A stretch of DNA of 64,000 bases from contig NZ_FPBM01000010.1 of NCBI RefSeq assembly GCF_900116715.1, positions 1-64,000 on the forward strand, written 5' to 3'. A program made the translations under genes and the position numbers. Below, in pieces: positions 16,504 to 27,564 of this stretch; position 1 is the stretch's first letter, and each line of letters begins with the position of its first letter. The DNA is from Polaromonas sp. YR568 (GTDB lineage: Bacteria; Pseudomonadota; Gammaproteobacteria; Burkholderiales; Burkholderiaceae_C). The notes under the pieces are model-generated. The model was not told where the DNA came from and did not search any database. It was given only the letters and a program-made list of their open reading frames with translations.

Positions 16504-17304
16504 GTGTTCACCCGCCTGCTTGCACCCCACACATTACCGCCCCGGCCCTCCGGCTTTCTTGCCGGTCTTGGCGCCAGTTTTCGAACAGGCATTGCCAGCC
16601 AGTGCGCCGTTTGCCGCAGCTGGCCGGCGCATCCGGTGTGCGGGCCTTGCGTGGCGCGGTTCGCGCCGCCGGCGCCTCGCTGCGGGCGATGCGCCCTCGC
16701 CTTGCCGGCCGATCTCTCTATGGGCCTTCGCACAGGCCCGCAGCTGTGCGGCGCCTGTGCCACCCAGCCACCACCGCTGGACAGCGCCGTGGCCGGCGTG
16801 CATTACGCCTACCCCTGGTCCACCCTGATCGCAGGCTACAAATTCGGCGGGCAGCACGGTTGGGCCGGTTTTTTCGCCGGCCTGCTGCTCCAGTCGCCCG
16901 GCACCGCTGAGGTGTTTGCCGGTCTGGCCCCCGGGGACTGCTTCTTGCCTATGCCGCTGGCCGCGCAGCGCCTGCAGACGCGGGGCTTTAACCAGGCCTG
17001 GGAGCTGTGCACGGAACTGGCGCGGCAGACGCGCACACCGGCCCGCGCCGACGCCAGGCTGCTGCTGCGCGTGCGGCACACCCGCCCGCAAAGCCAGCTC
17101 AAACGCAAGGAGCGGCTGGCCAATGTAAAAGGCGCCTTTCAGGTCGACCCACTGCGCGTGGCCGAGCTGCGGGGCCGGCGCGTGGTGCTGGTCGACGACG
17201 TGATGACCAGCGGGGCTTCGATCTACACGGCGGCGCAGGTTTTGCGGGACGCGGGCGCCGCGCACGTCACCGCAGTCGTATTGGCAAGAACAGCCCCCGC
17301 CTAG
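16504..17304 (+). CDS. comF: ComF family phosphoribosyltransferase-like protein
   Basis: The 266-residue protein carries an N-terminal cysteine cluster (CAVC, CGPC, CGRC, CGAC) that probably binds zinc, then a phosphoribosyltransferase domain with the PRPP-binding motif [13 protein letters not shown]. ComF is linked to DNA uptake in naturally competent bacteria. No other competence genes are near, except possibly the unrelated ComEC-like domain protein at 42593. Start is the ATG at 16504. Confidence 0.88.
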   Translation: MFTRLLAPHTLPPRPSGFLAGLGASFRTGIASQCAVCRSWPAHPVCGPCVARFAPPAPRCGRCALALPADLSMGLRTGPQLCGACATQPPPLDSAVAGVHYAYPWSTLIAGYKFGGQHGWAGFFAGLLLQSPGTAEVFAGLAPGDCFLPMPLAAQRLQTRGFNQAWELCTELARQTRTPARADARLLLRVRHTRPQSQLKRKERLANVKGAFQVDPLRVAELRGRRVVLVDDVMTSGASIYTAAQVLRDAGAAHVTAVVLARTAPA

Positions 17305-17375
17305 AATCCCGGCTCCGCCTTACTCACTGTTCCCACTACTCCCGCCATTCGACGCCTCGCAACCCGGTCTGCCGC

Positions 17376-17852
17376 ATGTTCAATATCGTCCTCGTCGAAC
17401 CCGAAATCCCTCCCAACACCGGCAACGTGATCCGGCTGGCGGCCAACACCGGCTGCCGTTTGCACCTGGTCGAGCCGCTGGGTTTTTCGATGGATGACAA
17501 ACACATGCGCCGCGCCGGGCTGGACTATCACGAGTACGCAAAGGTGCTGCGGCATGCCAGCTGGCAGGCGTTTCTGGAAAGTGAGCAACCACCCGCAGAC
17601 CGGCTGTTTGCCATGACCACCCGGGGCTCGGGCAGTGTCTACGACGCGCGTTTTCAGCCGGGCGACTGGCTGGTATTCGGCGCCGAAACCCGCGGACTGG
17701 CGCCGGAGCTGCGGGAGTCCTTTGCGCCCAGCCAACGCCTGCGCTTGCCCATGCAGGCCGGCCAGCGCAGCCTGAACCTCTCCAATTCCGTGGCTGTTAC
17801 GGTGTTTGAGGCCTGGCGTCAGAACGGCTTCGGCGGCGCCACGGTGGCCTGA
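17376..17852 (+). CDS. trmL: tRNA (cytidine(34)-2'-O)-methyltransferase
   Basis: TrmL methylates the wobble nucleotide of tRNA-Leu. This SPOUT-class protein of 158 residues begins [20 protein letters not shown] and has the knot motifs [14 protein letters not shown] and [14 protein letters not shown]. Length and ends fit the family exactly. The ATG at 17376 is chosen because upstream codons overlap comF and look unnatural. Confidence 0.95.
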   Translation: MFNIVLVEPEIPPNTGNVIRLAANTGCRLHLVEPLGFSMDDKHMRRAGLDYHEYAKVLRHASWQAFLESEQPPADRLFAMTTRGSGSVYDARFQPGDWLVFGAETRGLAPELRESFAPSQRLRLPMQAGQRSLNLSNSVAVTVFEAWRQNGFGGATVA

Positions 17853-17880
17853 CCGTCCGTCGGGTGGGCGCCCAGGCCCC

Positions 17881-17910
17881 TTGCCAGGGACTAGGTAAAA
17901 ACCCTATAAT
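17881..17910 (+). promoter_or_regulatory. sigma-70-type promoter upstream of the small gene at 18038
   Basis: TTGCCA at 17881-17886 and a perfect TATAAT at 17905-17910 are separated by 18 bases. The next gene starts about 130 bases downstream, leaving a long 5' leader. Confidence 0.65.
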
Positions 17911-18037
17911 CGAATGCTTCAAGCCTAAAGCTTCAGGTCTGTGAATGCCGGTACCCCGGCCACTTGCGACCTTCCGCCCTCCCCGCGTATTCCTTCCCAT
18001 AGTCCCAGTTCACAAGACTGGTCCCAGGAGTCTTCCC

Positions 18038-18361
18038 GTGAACATGGTGATTCAGCGTATTTTCGGTATTGCAGCGCCCGCGTTTTCCGATTCCGGCCGT
18101 TCCACAATCAGCCGCCTGCCCGTCGAGGAGATCCGGGAAAGCCTGCAAGCCTTGCTGCATGACTGCAAGGACATGCGCTCCGAACGCGTTCTCTACAAAA
18201 TCAATGTGGCGCAAACGCCTTCAGAGTTGTGGATGCTGCGCAGCGACCTGCACCAGTGCATTTCGCAGGCCCACACCCAGACCGAAGCGGCCGACCGCAT
18301 CAACAGCCTGATCGGGGTTTTTGAGGGCTGGCTGCCCGCCAGCCAGCTCACGCGCATCTAG
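18038..18361 (+). CDS. conserved small protein of unknown function
   Basis: A 107-residue protein with a charged, helical core (LPVEEIRESLQALLHDCKDMRSERVLYKI) and no signal or membrane segment. I do not recognise a family beyond a likely Burkholderiales-specific hypothetical. The start is taken as the GTG at 18038 because AGGAG at 18026-18030 is seven bases upstream; an ATG two codons later is the alternative. Confidence 0.6.
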   Translation: MNMVIQRIFGIAAPAFSDSGRSTISRLPVEEIRESLQALLHDCKDMRSERVLYKINVAQTPSELWMLRSDLHQCISQAHTQTEAADRINSLIGVFEGWLPASQLTRI

Positions 18362-18381
18362 TTTTTGGCTAGCGCGGCGGC

Positions 18382-18837
18382 TCAGGGGTAGCGCCGCACC
18401 AGCGACTCGGCCACGCACACCGGTTTGGCCGATCCTTCGCGCTCTACCGTCACTTCCCAGGTCATCTGCATCCCGTCGCCGGCAATCGCCTCGGCCGCCA
18501 GCAGCTTCATGCGCCCCCGCAGGCGGCTGCCCACCGGCACGGGCGCCGTGAAACGCACCTTGTTGAGGCCGTAGTTCACGCCCATCTGCGAGCCGGTGAT
18601 CTCAAAAGAAGATTCAAAAAAGCGCGGCAGCAGCGACAGCGTCAAAAAACCATGCGCGATCGGCCCGCCAAACGGCCCGGCGGCCGCTTTTTCGACATCG
18701 ACATGAATCCATTGGTGGTCGCCCGTGGCCTCGGCAAACAGGTTGACCTGCTGCTGGGTGATGGTGATCCAGTCGCTGACGGCGACTTCCTGCCCGGTGC
18801 AGGCGGCCAGCTCGGCCAGGGTTTGAAAAGTCTTCAT
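18382..18837 (-). CDS. MaoC family enoyl-CoA hydratase-like protein
   Basis: A single hot-dog domain of 151 residues with the hydratase-2 motif: FAEATGDHQWIHVD followed by GPFGGPIAHGFLTLSL. The Asp and His of this motif are the catalytic pair in (R)-specific enoyl-CoA hydratases. The natural substrate is unknown. Convergent with the gene at 18038. Confidence 0.88.
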   Translation of the reverse strand: MKTFQTLAELAACTGQEVAVSDWITITQQQVNLFAEATGDHQWIHVDVEKAAAGPFGGPIAHGFLTLSLLPRFFESSFEITGSQMGVNYGLNKVRFTAPVPVGSRLRGRMKLLAAEAIAGDGMQMTWEVTVEREGSAKPVCVAESLVRRYP

Positions 18838-18915
18838 CGCGCCACTGTAGCGGCACGCCCGCGCACGGCTTGTCGGCTCAGCGACAAGCTGCCGTGCTAT
18901 TGGAGCTTAGGGAGC

Positions 18916-19533
18916 TTAGCGGTCCAGCCACTGGCAGATGCCTTTCCACTGCTCCATGTCTTTTTCGACCCGGCTGGGCGCCACGTCAAACACGGTCAGG
19001 CCGCGCGCGGCCAGGTGGATGTAGTTTTGCGTATCGCGCAGATAGCCCAGCACCGGCAGGCCCAGGCCCTCCACAAAACCGCGCAGCTTGTCGGCGGCAA
19101 TCGTGCGTGAGTCCACCCGCATGCCGACGATGCCCACCTGCATCTTGCCGGCGTGCTTGTGCTCGGCCAGCTGGTCCAGGAAAGTGCGCGTGGCAAAGAT
19201 GTCAAAGACGCTGGGCTGCAGCGGCACGATGACCTTGTCGGCGAGCTTCAGGACGTCGTTAAAGCGCCAGCCGTGCAGGCCGCCCGGTGTGTCGAGCACC
19301 ACATGGCTGGTCCCTTTGGGGGGTTTGACGATCAGGTCGGCGTTCACGTCCCAGGTGGTGATAGGCCTTGCGGCCGGCGGGCGCAGGCCCAGCCACAGCC
19401 TTGAAGATTGTTGCCGGTCGGCGTCGCCCAGCATGACCGAATGGCCCTGGCTGGCGAAGTAGCCGGCAACATTGGTGGCCAGCGTCGTCTTGCCGACGCC
19501 CCCCTTCGGATTGGCGATCACAACCACGGGCAT
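18916..19533 (-). CDS. ParA-like Walker-type ATPase
   Basis: A 205-residue ATPase of the ParA/MinD superfamily with deviant Walker A KGGVGKTT at residues 10-17, the switch motif VVLDTPGGL and the family DADRQQSS segment. No ParB, MinC/E or other partner is adjacent, so the cargo is unknown. Orphan ParAs of this size in betaproteobacteria are chromosomal. Confidence 0.85.
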   Translation of the reverse strand: MPVVVIANPKGGVGKTTLATNVAGYFASQGHSVMLGDADRQQSSRLWLGLRPPAARPITTWDVNADLIVKPPKGTSHVVLDTPGGLHGWRFNDVLKLADKVIVPLQPSVFDIFATRTFLDQLAEHKHAGKMQVGIVGMRVDSRTIAADKLRGFVEGLGLPVLGYLRDTQNYIHLAARGLTVFDVAPSRVEKDMEQWKGICQWLDR

Positions 19534-19601
19534 GCGAATCTCCTTGTTATTCAGGGAAGCTCTGAGAAGCTCTCATCTTGCTTTTCCGCTATGGTAACGG
19601 C

Positions 19602-20300
19602 ATGGACAGCCTTCTCACAACCACTGAAAAACCCACGGATGGCGCGGTAAACCCTGACATTTATGTCATTGCAGCCCATCCGGCATGGCGCGAATCGCGG
19701 GTCAACCGCCCCCTGATGGAGGCCGCGAAGGCCTTGTCCCGCGCGCAAGTGCAAGACCTTTACTCCAGCTACCCCGACTATGCCATTGACGTTCCACTGG
19801 AGCAGGCCGCGCTGGAACGCGCCAGGCTGGTGGTGCTGGTGCACCCCGTCCAGTGGTACTCCATGCCGCCGCTGCAAAAACTCTGGCTCGACGATGTGCT
19901 CAGCTACGGCTGGGCCTACGGCGAAGGTGAAGAGGGCCGGGGCCGGGCGCTGGAGGGCAAGGACCTGTGGCTGGTGGCCACCACCGGCGGCCCTGAGGAG
20001 TCCTACCATCCGCAGGGCTACAACCGCTATTTCTTTGACGCCTTCCTGCCGCCCTATGAACAGACCGCCGCGCTGTGCGGCATGCGGTTTTTGCCGCCGC
20101 TGGTGCTGCACGGCGCCCACACGGTCGACCGCCAGACCGTCGTGAGCCACGTCGAAACCTTCAGCCAGCGCCTGCAAAGCTACCCCGACTGGCCCGAGCT
20201 GGAAGACCTGGAGCAATGCGCCGCCTGTGTGGTGCCCATGCGCGACAGGTCCAAGGCGCCTGATGAATCCGCCAATGCGAATCCAATGGGAGCGTCATGA
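19602..20300 (+). CDS. kefF: KefF-type NAD(P)H oxidoreductase
   Basis: Flavodoxin-like quinone reductase (NQO1 family) that activates the KefC potassium efflux channel. Motifs are IYVIAAHPAWRESRVNR near the N-terminus, LVVLVHPVQWYSMPPLQKLWLDDVL and LVATTGGPEESYHPQGYNRY. Its stop overlaps the kefC start by four bases, supporting coupled expression. I prefer the ATG at 19602; an upstream TTG adds eight residues. The C-terminal 30 residues after the oxidoreductase fold are of no known function. Confidence 0.9.
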   Translation: MDSLLTTTEKPTDGAVNPDIYVIAAHPAWRESRVNRPLMEAAKALSRAQVQDLYSSYPDYAIDVPLEQAALERARLVVLVHPVQWYSMPPLQKLWLDDVLSYGWAYGEGEEGRGRALEGKDLWLVATTGGPEESYHPQGYNRYFFDAFLPPYEQTAALCGMRFLPPLVLHGAHTVDRQTVVSHVETFSQRLQSYPDWPELEDLEQCAACVVPMRDRSKAPDESANANPMGAS

Positions 20301-22126
20301 TGGAGCACGCCCCCACCTGGCTGATTAACAGCTTTATTTACCTGGCGGCTGCCGTCATCGCCGTGCCGCTGGCCAAAAAGCTAGGCCTCGGCTCCATCAT
20401 CGGCTACCTCGCCGCCGGCATCGCCATCGGCCCCTGGGGCCTGGGCCTGGTCACCAACGTGCAGGACATCCTCCACTTTGCCGAATTTGGCGTGGTGCTG
20501 ATGCTCTTTCTCGTCGGCCTGGAGCTCGAACCCAAGCGCCTGTGGAATTTGCGCCGGCCCATCTTTGGCTGGGGCAGCGCACAGGTGCTGGGCTGCGCCG
20601 TGCTGCTGACAGGCGTGGCCATGGCCTTCGGCGTGAGCTGGCAGATCGCGCTGGTCGCGGGCCTGGGCCTGGCGCTGTCGTCCACCGCGATTGCCCTGCA
20701 GGCCATTGGCGAGCGCCATTTGATGCCCACGTCCAGCGGGCAGGCGGGCTTTTCCATCCTGCTGTTCCAGGACGTGGCGGCCATCCCCATCCTGGCGCTG
20801 CTGCCCCTGCTGGGCGCCATGGCCGGCGACAACGAGGCCGTCAGCCACAGCAGCCGGGCGCTGGAAGCGCTCAAGATCGTCGGCGCGATTGCCGGCATCA
20901 TCCTGGGCGGGCGCCTCTTGCTGCGCCCCCTGCTGCGCTGGATCGCCAACAGCGGCACGCCCGAAATCTTCACGGCTGCGTCGCTGCTGCTGGTGGTGAG
21001 CATCGCCGCGCTGATGCAGTTTGTGGGCCTGTCGATGGCGCTGGGCGCCTTTCTGGCCGGCGTGCTGCTGGCCGAAAGCGAATACCGGCGCGAACTCGAA
21101 ACCGACATCGAACCCTTCAAGGGCCTGCTGCTGGGGCTCTTTTTCATCGCCGTGGGCATGAGCATCGACTTCGGCGTGCTGTGGAAGTCGCCCGGCCTCA
21201 TGGCCGCCATCCTGCTGGGCTTTCTGGCACTGAAGCTGGTGGTGATCTACGGCCTGGCCTGGCTGATGAAGCTGCCCTTTCAGGAGCGGCCGGTGTTCGC
21301 GGTGCTGCTGGCACAGGGTGGTGAGTTCGCCTTTGTAGTGTTCCAGGCGGCTGCCGGAGCCAAGGTGTTTTCCGCGGAGACGGCGTCATTGCTGATAGGC
21401 GCGGTGGCGCTGTCGATGCTGCTCAGCCCGCTGCTGCTGGTGGCGGTCGACAAGCTGCTGCTGCCGCGCTGGGCCGGTTGCGACACGCCGCAGCTCGAAG
21501 AAATCTCCGAGCAGCAGGAAGCGCCCATCATCATTGCCGGTTTCGGCCGCTACGGCCAGATCATAGGCCGTATGCTGCTGGCCCAGGGCATCCCCGCCAC
21601 GGTGCTGGACCACGACGCCGAGATGGTGGAAACCGTGCGGGCTTTCGGCTACCGGGTGTTTTACGGCGACGCGACGCGGCTGGACCTGCTGCGCACGGCA
21701 GGTGCGGCCACGGCCAAAATCCTGGTGCTGTCGGTCGACGACATGGACCAATCCCTAAAGATCGTGGACCTGGCGCGCGAGCATTTTCCGCAGATGCAGA
21801 TCGTGGCCCGCGCGCGCGACGTAACGCACTGGAACGCACTGCGCGACCGCGGCGTGATGCAGGTGGAACGCGAAGTGTTTGAATCCAGTCTGCGCAGCGC
21901 GCGCACGGTGCTGGAGCTGCTGGGCCAGCCGCCGCACGAGGCGCGCCAGGCCGCCATGCGCTTTCGCCGGCACAACCTGGAGCTGTTTGAACGCATGTAC
22001 CCGCATCGCAAAGACCGCACCAAGGTGATTGCCGTGGCCACACAAGGCCGCCTGCAACTGGAAGAGCAACTGGCCCAGGAGCGCCAGCAACAGGCGCAAC
22101 GCCGGCCTGCCGGCTGGCAGGACTAG
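20297..22126 (+). CDS. kefC: glutathione-regulated potassium efflux/proton antiporter
   Basis: A 609-residue monovalent cation:proton antiporter-2 family protein. Twelve or so helices cover the first 390 residues, with GLGLALSSTAIALQ and GAFLAGVLLAESEYR as family motifs. A cytoplasmic RCK/TrkA-N domain follows, starting IIIAGFGRYGQIIGRML (GxGxxG Rossmann motif). The preceding kefF gene encodes its activator. It protects the cell from electrophiles by potassium efflux and cytoplasm acidification. Confidence 0.95.
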   Translation: MMEHAPTWLINSFIYLAAAVIAVPLAKKLGLGSIIGYLAAGIAIGPWGLGLVTNVQDILHFAEFGVVLMLFLVGLELEPKRLWNLRRPIFGWGSAQVLGCAVLLTGVAMAFGVSWQIALVAGLGLALSSTAIALQAIGERHLMPTSSGQAGFSILLFQDVAAIPILALLPLLGAMAGDNEAVSHSSRALEALKIVGAIAGIILGGRLLLRPLLRWIANSGTPEIFTAASLLLVVSIAALMQFVGLSMALGAFLAGVLLAESEYRRELETDIEPFKGLLLGLFFIAVGMSIDFGVLWKSPGLMAAILLGFLALKLVVIYGLAWLMKLPFQERPVFAVLLAQGGEFAFVVFQAAAGAKVFSAETASLLIGAVALSMLLSPLLLVAVDKLLLPRWAGCDTPQLEEISEQQEAPIIIAGFGRYGQIIGRMLLAQGIPATVLDHDAEMVETVRAFGYRVFYGDATRLDLLRTAGAATAKILVLSVDDMDQSLKIVDLAREHFPQMQIVARARDVTHWNALRDRGVMQVEREVFESSLRSARTVLELLGQPPHEARQAAMRFRRHNLELFERMYPHRKDRTKVIAVATQGRLQLEEQLAQERQQQAQRRPAGWQD

Positions 22127-22175
22127 GCTTTAGACGTCAAATCGGGATCTAGCCCTTTAAAGACGGACGTCGGCA

Positions 22176-22192
22176 GCTACTGATTTAATAGC
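22176..22192. repeat. short AT-rich palindrome, copy 2
   Basis: GCTACTGATTTAATAGC, 17 bases, in the gap between kefC and the kinase gene. Same arm and spacing as 31610-31626. Confidence 0.45.
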
Positions 22193-22241
22193 AGTCCTGT
22201 TGCCGGCCTTGATGCCGTTTTTTCAGTAAGGGCAGCTTCAG

Positions 22242-24509
<2,268 letters not shown>

Positions 24510-24684
24510 GAGAGGTGGGATTGGGCGAGGTGGGCGAAATGAGCGAAATGGACGGAACGGGCAACTGAGGCGAAATGGCCTACGGGCTGCCCGGGAGCCC
24601 AACTACGTCTTGAAACAAAACAATTCTAGCCTGCCTGCGCGACGGCTCGCGGCGCCCGGCCCCGCCTGCCCGCGCCCAGCGGTA

Positions 24685-25575
24685 TCAGTTGCGGATGGAA
24701 AACCCGATCAGCGGCGCGTTGTCGTCCGTGCGGTCGCAGCCCGGCACGATATGGCCGTTGCCGACCAGGTAACACTCGGTGCGGCGCAGCACCACGGCTT
24801 CGCTCTGGTTGCCCAGGTACACCCAGGTGCCGTAGCTGGAGGCGTCGGTCAGCACAAAATGCCCGCCGCGCCACTCCAGCGTGGCGTGCATGCGCGAGAC
24901 ACGCGGGTCGTTCAGCGTGAGCGCGGCGTCAGCCGCCCGGCCCAGGGCCAGTTTGCTGCTTTTGGCGTCCAGCCGCACGGTTTGCCCTGCAAAGCTGAGC
25001 TCCAGGAAGGCCTGGCTCGGCGAGGCAAACATGGAACGCCCGGCCATGGTGGCGTCTTCGTCGCGCCCGGTCTGCCATTCGACGCGGTAGACATGGCTGG
25101 CGCCGGCCCGGCCCCGCAGGTACATGGGGCCCATGCTGCGCAGCGACGCCTTGTGCGCCGGCAGCAAGGCGGCCCAGACGTTTTCGGTGGTGAGGATTTG
25201 CGCAGCGCCGGCCAGGTCTGCCAGGCGGGCGGCGGAATTGACGGTATCGCCGAAGCAGTCGCCGTCGATCTCGACGACCTCGCCCGACTCGATGCCCATC
25301 TGCATTTGCACCGGCGCGCCGCTGCCGCCGGGCTTGATGGGGTTGTCCTGAAGGCGTTTTTGGATGCTGATACAGGCGGAGAGCGCATCGCCCTCATTGG
25401 GAAAGACCACAAAGAGACCATCGCCCAGCAGCTTGACGACACGGCCCTGGTGCTGCTCGAAGACCTGGCTGAGCACGCCAATCAACTGCGTCACAAAACG
25501 CGACGCGGTCTCATCGCCCAGCCGTTCAAACATGCTGGTGCTGCCTACAAGATCGGCGAAAACAACAGTGGTCAT
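24685..25575 (-). CDS. class III adenylate/guanylate cyclase with C-terminal FHA domain
   Basis: Residues 1-170 form a class III cyclase domain. Metal aspartates are D8 (FADLVGST) and D52 (KLLGDGLF), with K48 at the adenine-contact position, and the transition-state pair lies in GDTVNSAARL, so activity is plausible. Residues 200-296 form an FHA domain with LALGRAADAALTLNDPRVSRMHATLEW and SYGTWV. The same orientation and 175-base gap to the kinase gene suggest that phosphorylation by the kinase or its targets controls this enzyme. Cyclic AMP is the likelier product given K48, but this is inference. Confidence 0.88.
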   Translation of the reverse strand: MTTVVFADLVGSTSMFERLGDETASRFVTQLIGVLSQVFEQHQGRVVKLLGDGLFVVFPNEGDALSACISIQKRLQDNPIKPGGSGAPVQMQMGIESGEVVEIDGDCFGDTVNSAARLADLAGAAQILTTENVWAALLPAHKASLRSMGPMYLRGRAGASHVYRVEWQTGRDEDATMAGRSMFASPSQAFLELSFAGQTVRLDAKSSKLALGRAADAALTLNDPRVSRMHATLEWRGGHFVLTDASSYGTWVYLGNQSEAVVLRRTECYLVGNGHIVPGCDRTDDNAPLIGFSIRN

Positions 25576-25738
25576 GAAAGTGAGGTCAGCCGCGTTGTAA
25601 GCATATTGTTCTCATGCCCGCAATTCTCACAGAAATTCGCGGAACGCAGGCTGGTAAAAATCCGGGTGCCGGCCAAATCCCCAGCCAGCCACGGGGCCGT
25701 GCTGGACGAAGCCGGCAATTCCCGTTAAGCGCGTGCCG

Positions 25739-26494
25739 TCAACGAAAACCGTCCCAAACCAGCTTGCAGCCCGTGAGCAGCATGCCGACATACAGCAGCC
25801 GGTAAAACAGCACCGGGCTGATGCTGCGGGCCATGCGCACGCCTATCCACACACCGAAGGGCGCCAAGGGCAGCAGGGCCAGCGAGGTCGCCATATTGCG
25901 CATGTCGAGCAGGCCCAGCCAGGCGTAAGGAATCCATTTCGACAGATTGATGACAAAAAAGAAGGCCGCCATGGTGGCAGTGAATTTGACGGGGCTCAGC
26001 CGCATCGGGATCACGTAAGCACTCAAGGGCGGCCCGCCGGCATGCGACACAAAGCTGGTAAACCCTGATGTCACGGTGAGGATCGCCCCCAGCCATTTGG
26101 GCGGCGGCGGGCTGTCGGGCCGGGGTGGGAAGAGCAGGCGCTGCGCCAAAAACAACAGCGTGAATATTCCCACCAGGGCCGCCACGACCTTGGCGTCCAG
26201 CACCTTGAAGAGCAAAGCGCCCACCACCGTGCCCGCCAGGCCGAAGGGAATGAGGAACTTCAGGAACTTGAAATCGAAGTCGCGGCGAAAAGCCGCCAGT
26301 CCCAGCAAGTCCATCAGCAGCAGCACCGGCATCAGGATGGCGGCGGCCTGCGGCACCGTGACCGCCATCGCCATGACAGGCACCGCCAGCGACCCAAAGC
26401 CCGCGCCGAAGCCGCTTTTGCTGATGCCCATCATCAGCACGGCTGGCACGGCCACGGCGTAGAAGAAGGGATCGGTGATCAGCGGGAAGCTCAC
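25739..26494 (-). CDS. TauE/SafE family sulfite exporter-like permease
   Basis: A 251-residue membrane protein with about eight helices and the family signatures GISKSGFGAGFG near the N-terminus and SGFTSFVSHAGGPPLSAYV in the second half. Family members export sulfite or sulfonates or other small anions. It is downstream of a Bug binding protein and the pca genes, and may be co-transcribed with them. The substrate cannot be read from sequence. Confidence 0.87.
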   Translation of the reverse strand: MSFPLITDPFFYAVAVPAVLMMGISKSGFGAGFGSLAVPVMAMAVTVPQAAAILMPVLLLMDLLGLAAFRRDFDFKFLKFLIPFGLAGTVVGALLFKVLDAKVVAALVGIFTLLFLAQRLLFPPRPDSPPPPKWLGAILTVTSGFTSFVSHAGGPPLSAYVIPMRLSPVKFTATMAAFFFVINLSKWIPYAWLGLLDMRNMATSLALLPLAPFGVWIGVRMARSISPVLFYRLLYVGMLLTGCKLVWDGFR

Positions 26495-26567
26495 GACGGG
26501 TCTTTCAGTTTGTCAACGCCGTGGCGTGCAGGCGCAAGGGACGGGAGGCGCCATGTTATCCGGCAGC

Positions 26568-27548
26568 CTACTCCACCGTGGCGCCCGAAATTTTCACGAT
26601 GGCCGCCCACTGGGCGCTTTCCTTGCGAATCAGCGCGGCGTACTCGGCCGGCCCACCCAGCAGGGGCACCGCGCCTTCCACACCCAGCCGGGACTGGAAA
26701 TCCGGCGTTGCCGCGACCTTGAGCATCTGCTCGGCCAGCTCCTTGACCACGGCGGCCGGCGTGTTGCGCGGCGCAAGGATGCCGTAGGTCAGCGTGCTCT
26801 CGAAACCGGCGAAGCCCGCCCCACCCGATTCGGCGACAGTGGGCACGTCCGGCAGCGAAGGCAGGCGCTGGCTGCCGGTGACAGCCACGGCGCGCAGGCG
26901 GCCGCTCTTGACCAGTGCCAGTGCCGGCGGGATCACGCTGAACATCATCTGCACCTGTCCGCCGACCAGGTCGGTGAGGCCGGGCGCTGTGCCCTTGTAC
27001 GGGATGTGGCCTATCTTCACGCCGCTTTTCTGCTCGAACAGCTCGCCCGTCAGGTGGCCACCCGTTCCGCTGCCGCTGGAGGCGTAGTTGAGGCTGCCCG
27101 GCTGCGACCTGGCCAGGGCCACCAGGTCTGCCACGGTTTTCACCGGCGACGAGGCCGGCACCACCAGCACCAGCGCCGACGAAGCAAACATGGCGACCGG
27201 CGCCAGATCCTTCTGCGGGTCGAATTTGAGCTGCTTGTAGAGCGCCGGGTTGATGGACACCGTGCCCGAGTGACCTAGCAGCAGCGTGGCGCCGTCCGGT
27301 GCGCTGCGCACCACCTGCTCGGTGCCCAGGTTGCCGCCGGCGCCGGGCTTGTTTTCGACGATGACGCTCTGCCTGCGCAGCTCGCCCAGGCTCTTGGCCA
27401 TCTGGCGCGCGAACACGTCGTTGCCGCCACCGGGCGCAAAGGGCACGACGATCCTGATCGCCTTGCCATCCTGGGCAAATGCCGGCAGGCCAGCCGAGGC
27501 CAGCGACGCCAGCACGAGCGCGCGGCGTTTCAGGGGGAAGGTGTTCAT
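26568..27548 (-). CDS. Bug family (tripartite tricarboxylate transporter) binding protein
   Basis: This 326-residue periplasmic protein has a signal peptide (RRALVLASLASAGLPAFAQ) and the Bug pattern IRIVVPFAPGGGNDVFAR, VVENKPGAGGNLGTEQV and HIPYKGTAPGLTDLVGGQVQMMF. No TctA/TctB membrane genes are near. It is placed directly after pcaF, so an aromatic acid or a dicarboxylate ligand is possible, but such receptors are often orphaned in this lineage. Confidence 0.9.
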   Translation of the reverse strand: MNTFPLKRRALVLASLASAGLPAFAQDGKAIRIVVPFAPGGGNDVFARQMAKSLGELRRQSVIVENKPGAGGNLGTEQVVRSAPDGATLLLGHSGTVSINPALYKQLKFDPQKDLAPVAMFASSALVLVVPASSPVKTVADLVALARSQPGSLNYASSGSGTGGHLTGELFEQKSGVKIGHIPYKGTAPGLTDLVGGQVQMMFSVIPPALALVKSGRLRAVAVTGSQRLPSLPDVPTVAESGGAGFAGFESTLTYGILAPRNTPAAVVKELAEQMLKVAATPDFQSRLGVEGAVPLLGGPAEYAALIRKESAQWAAIVKISGATVE

Positions 27549-27564
27549 GGAACCGGGCCGCCGC

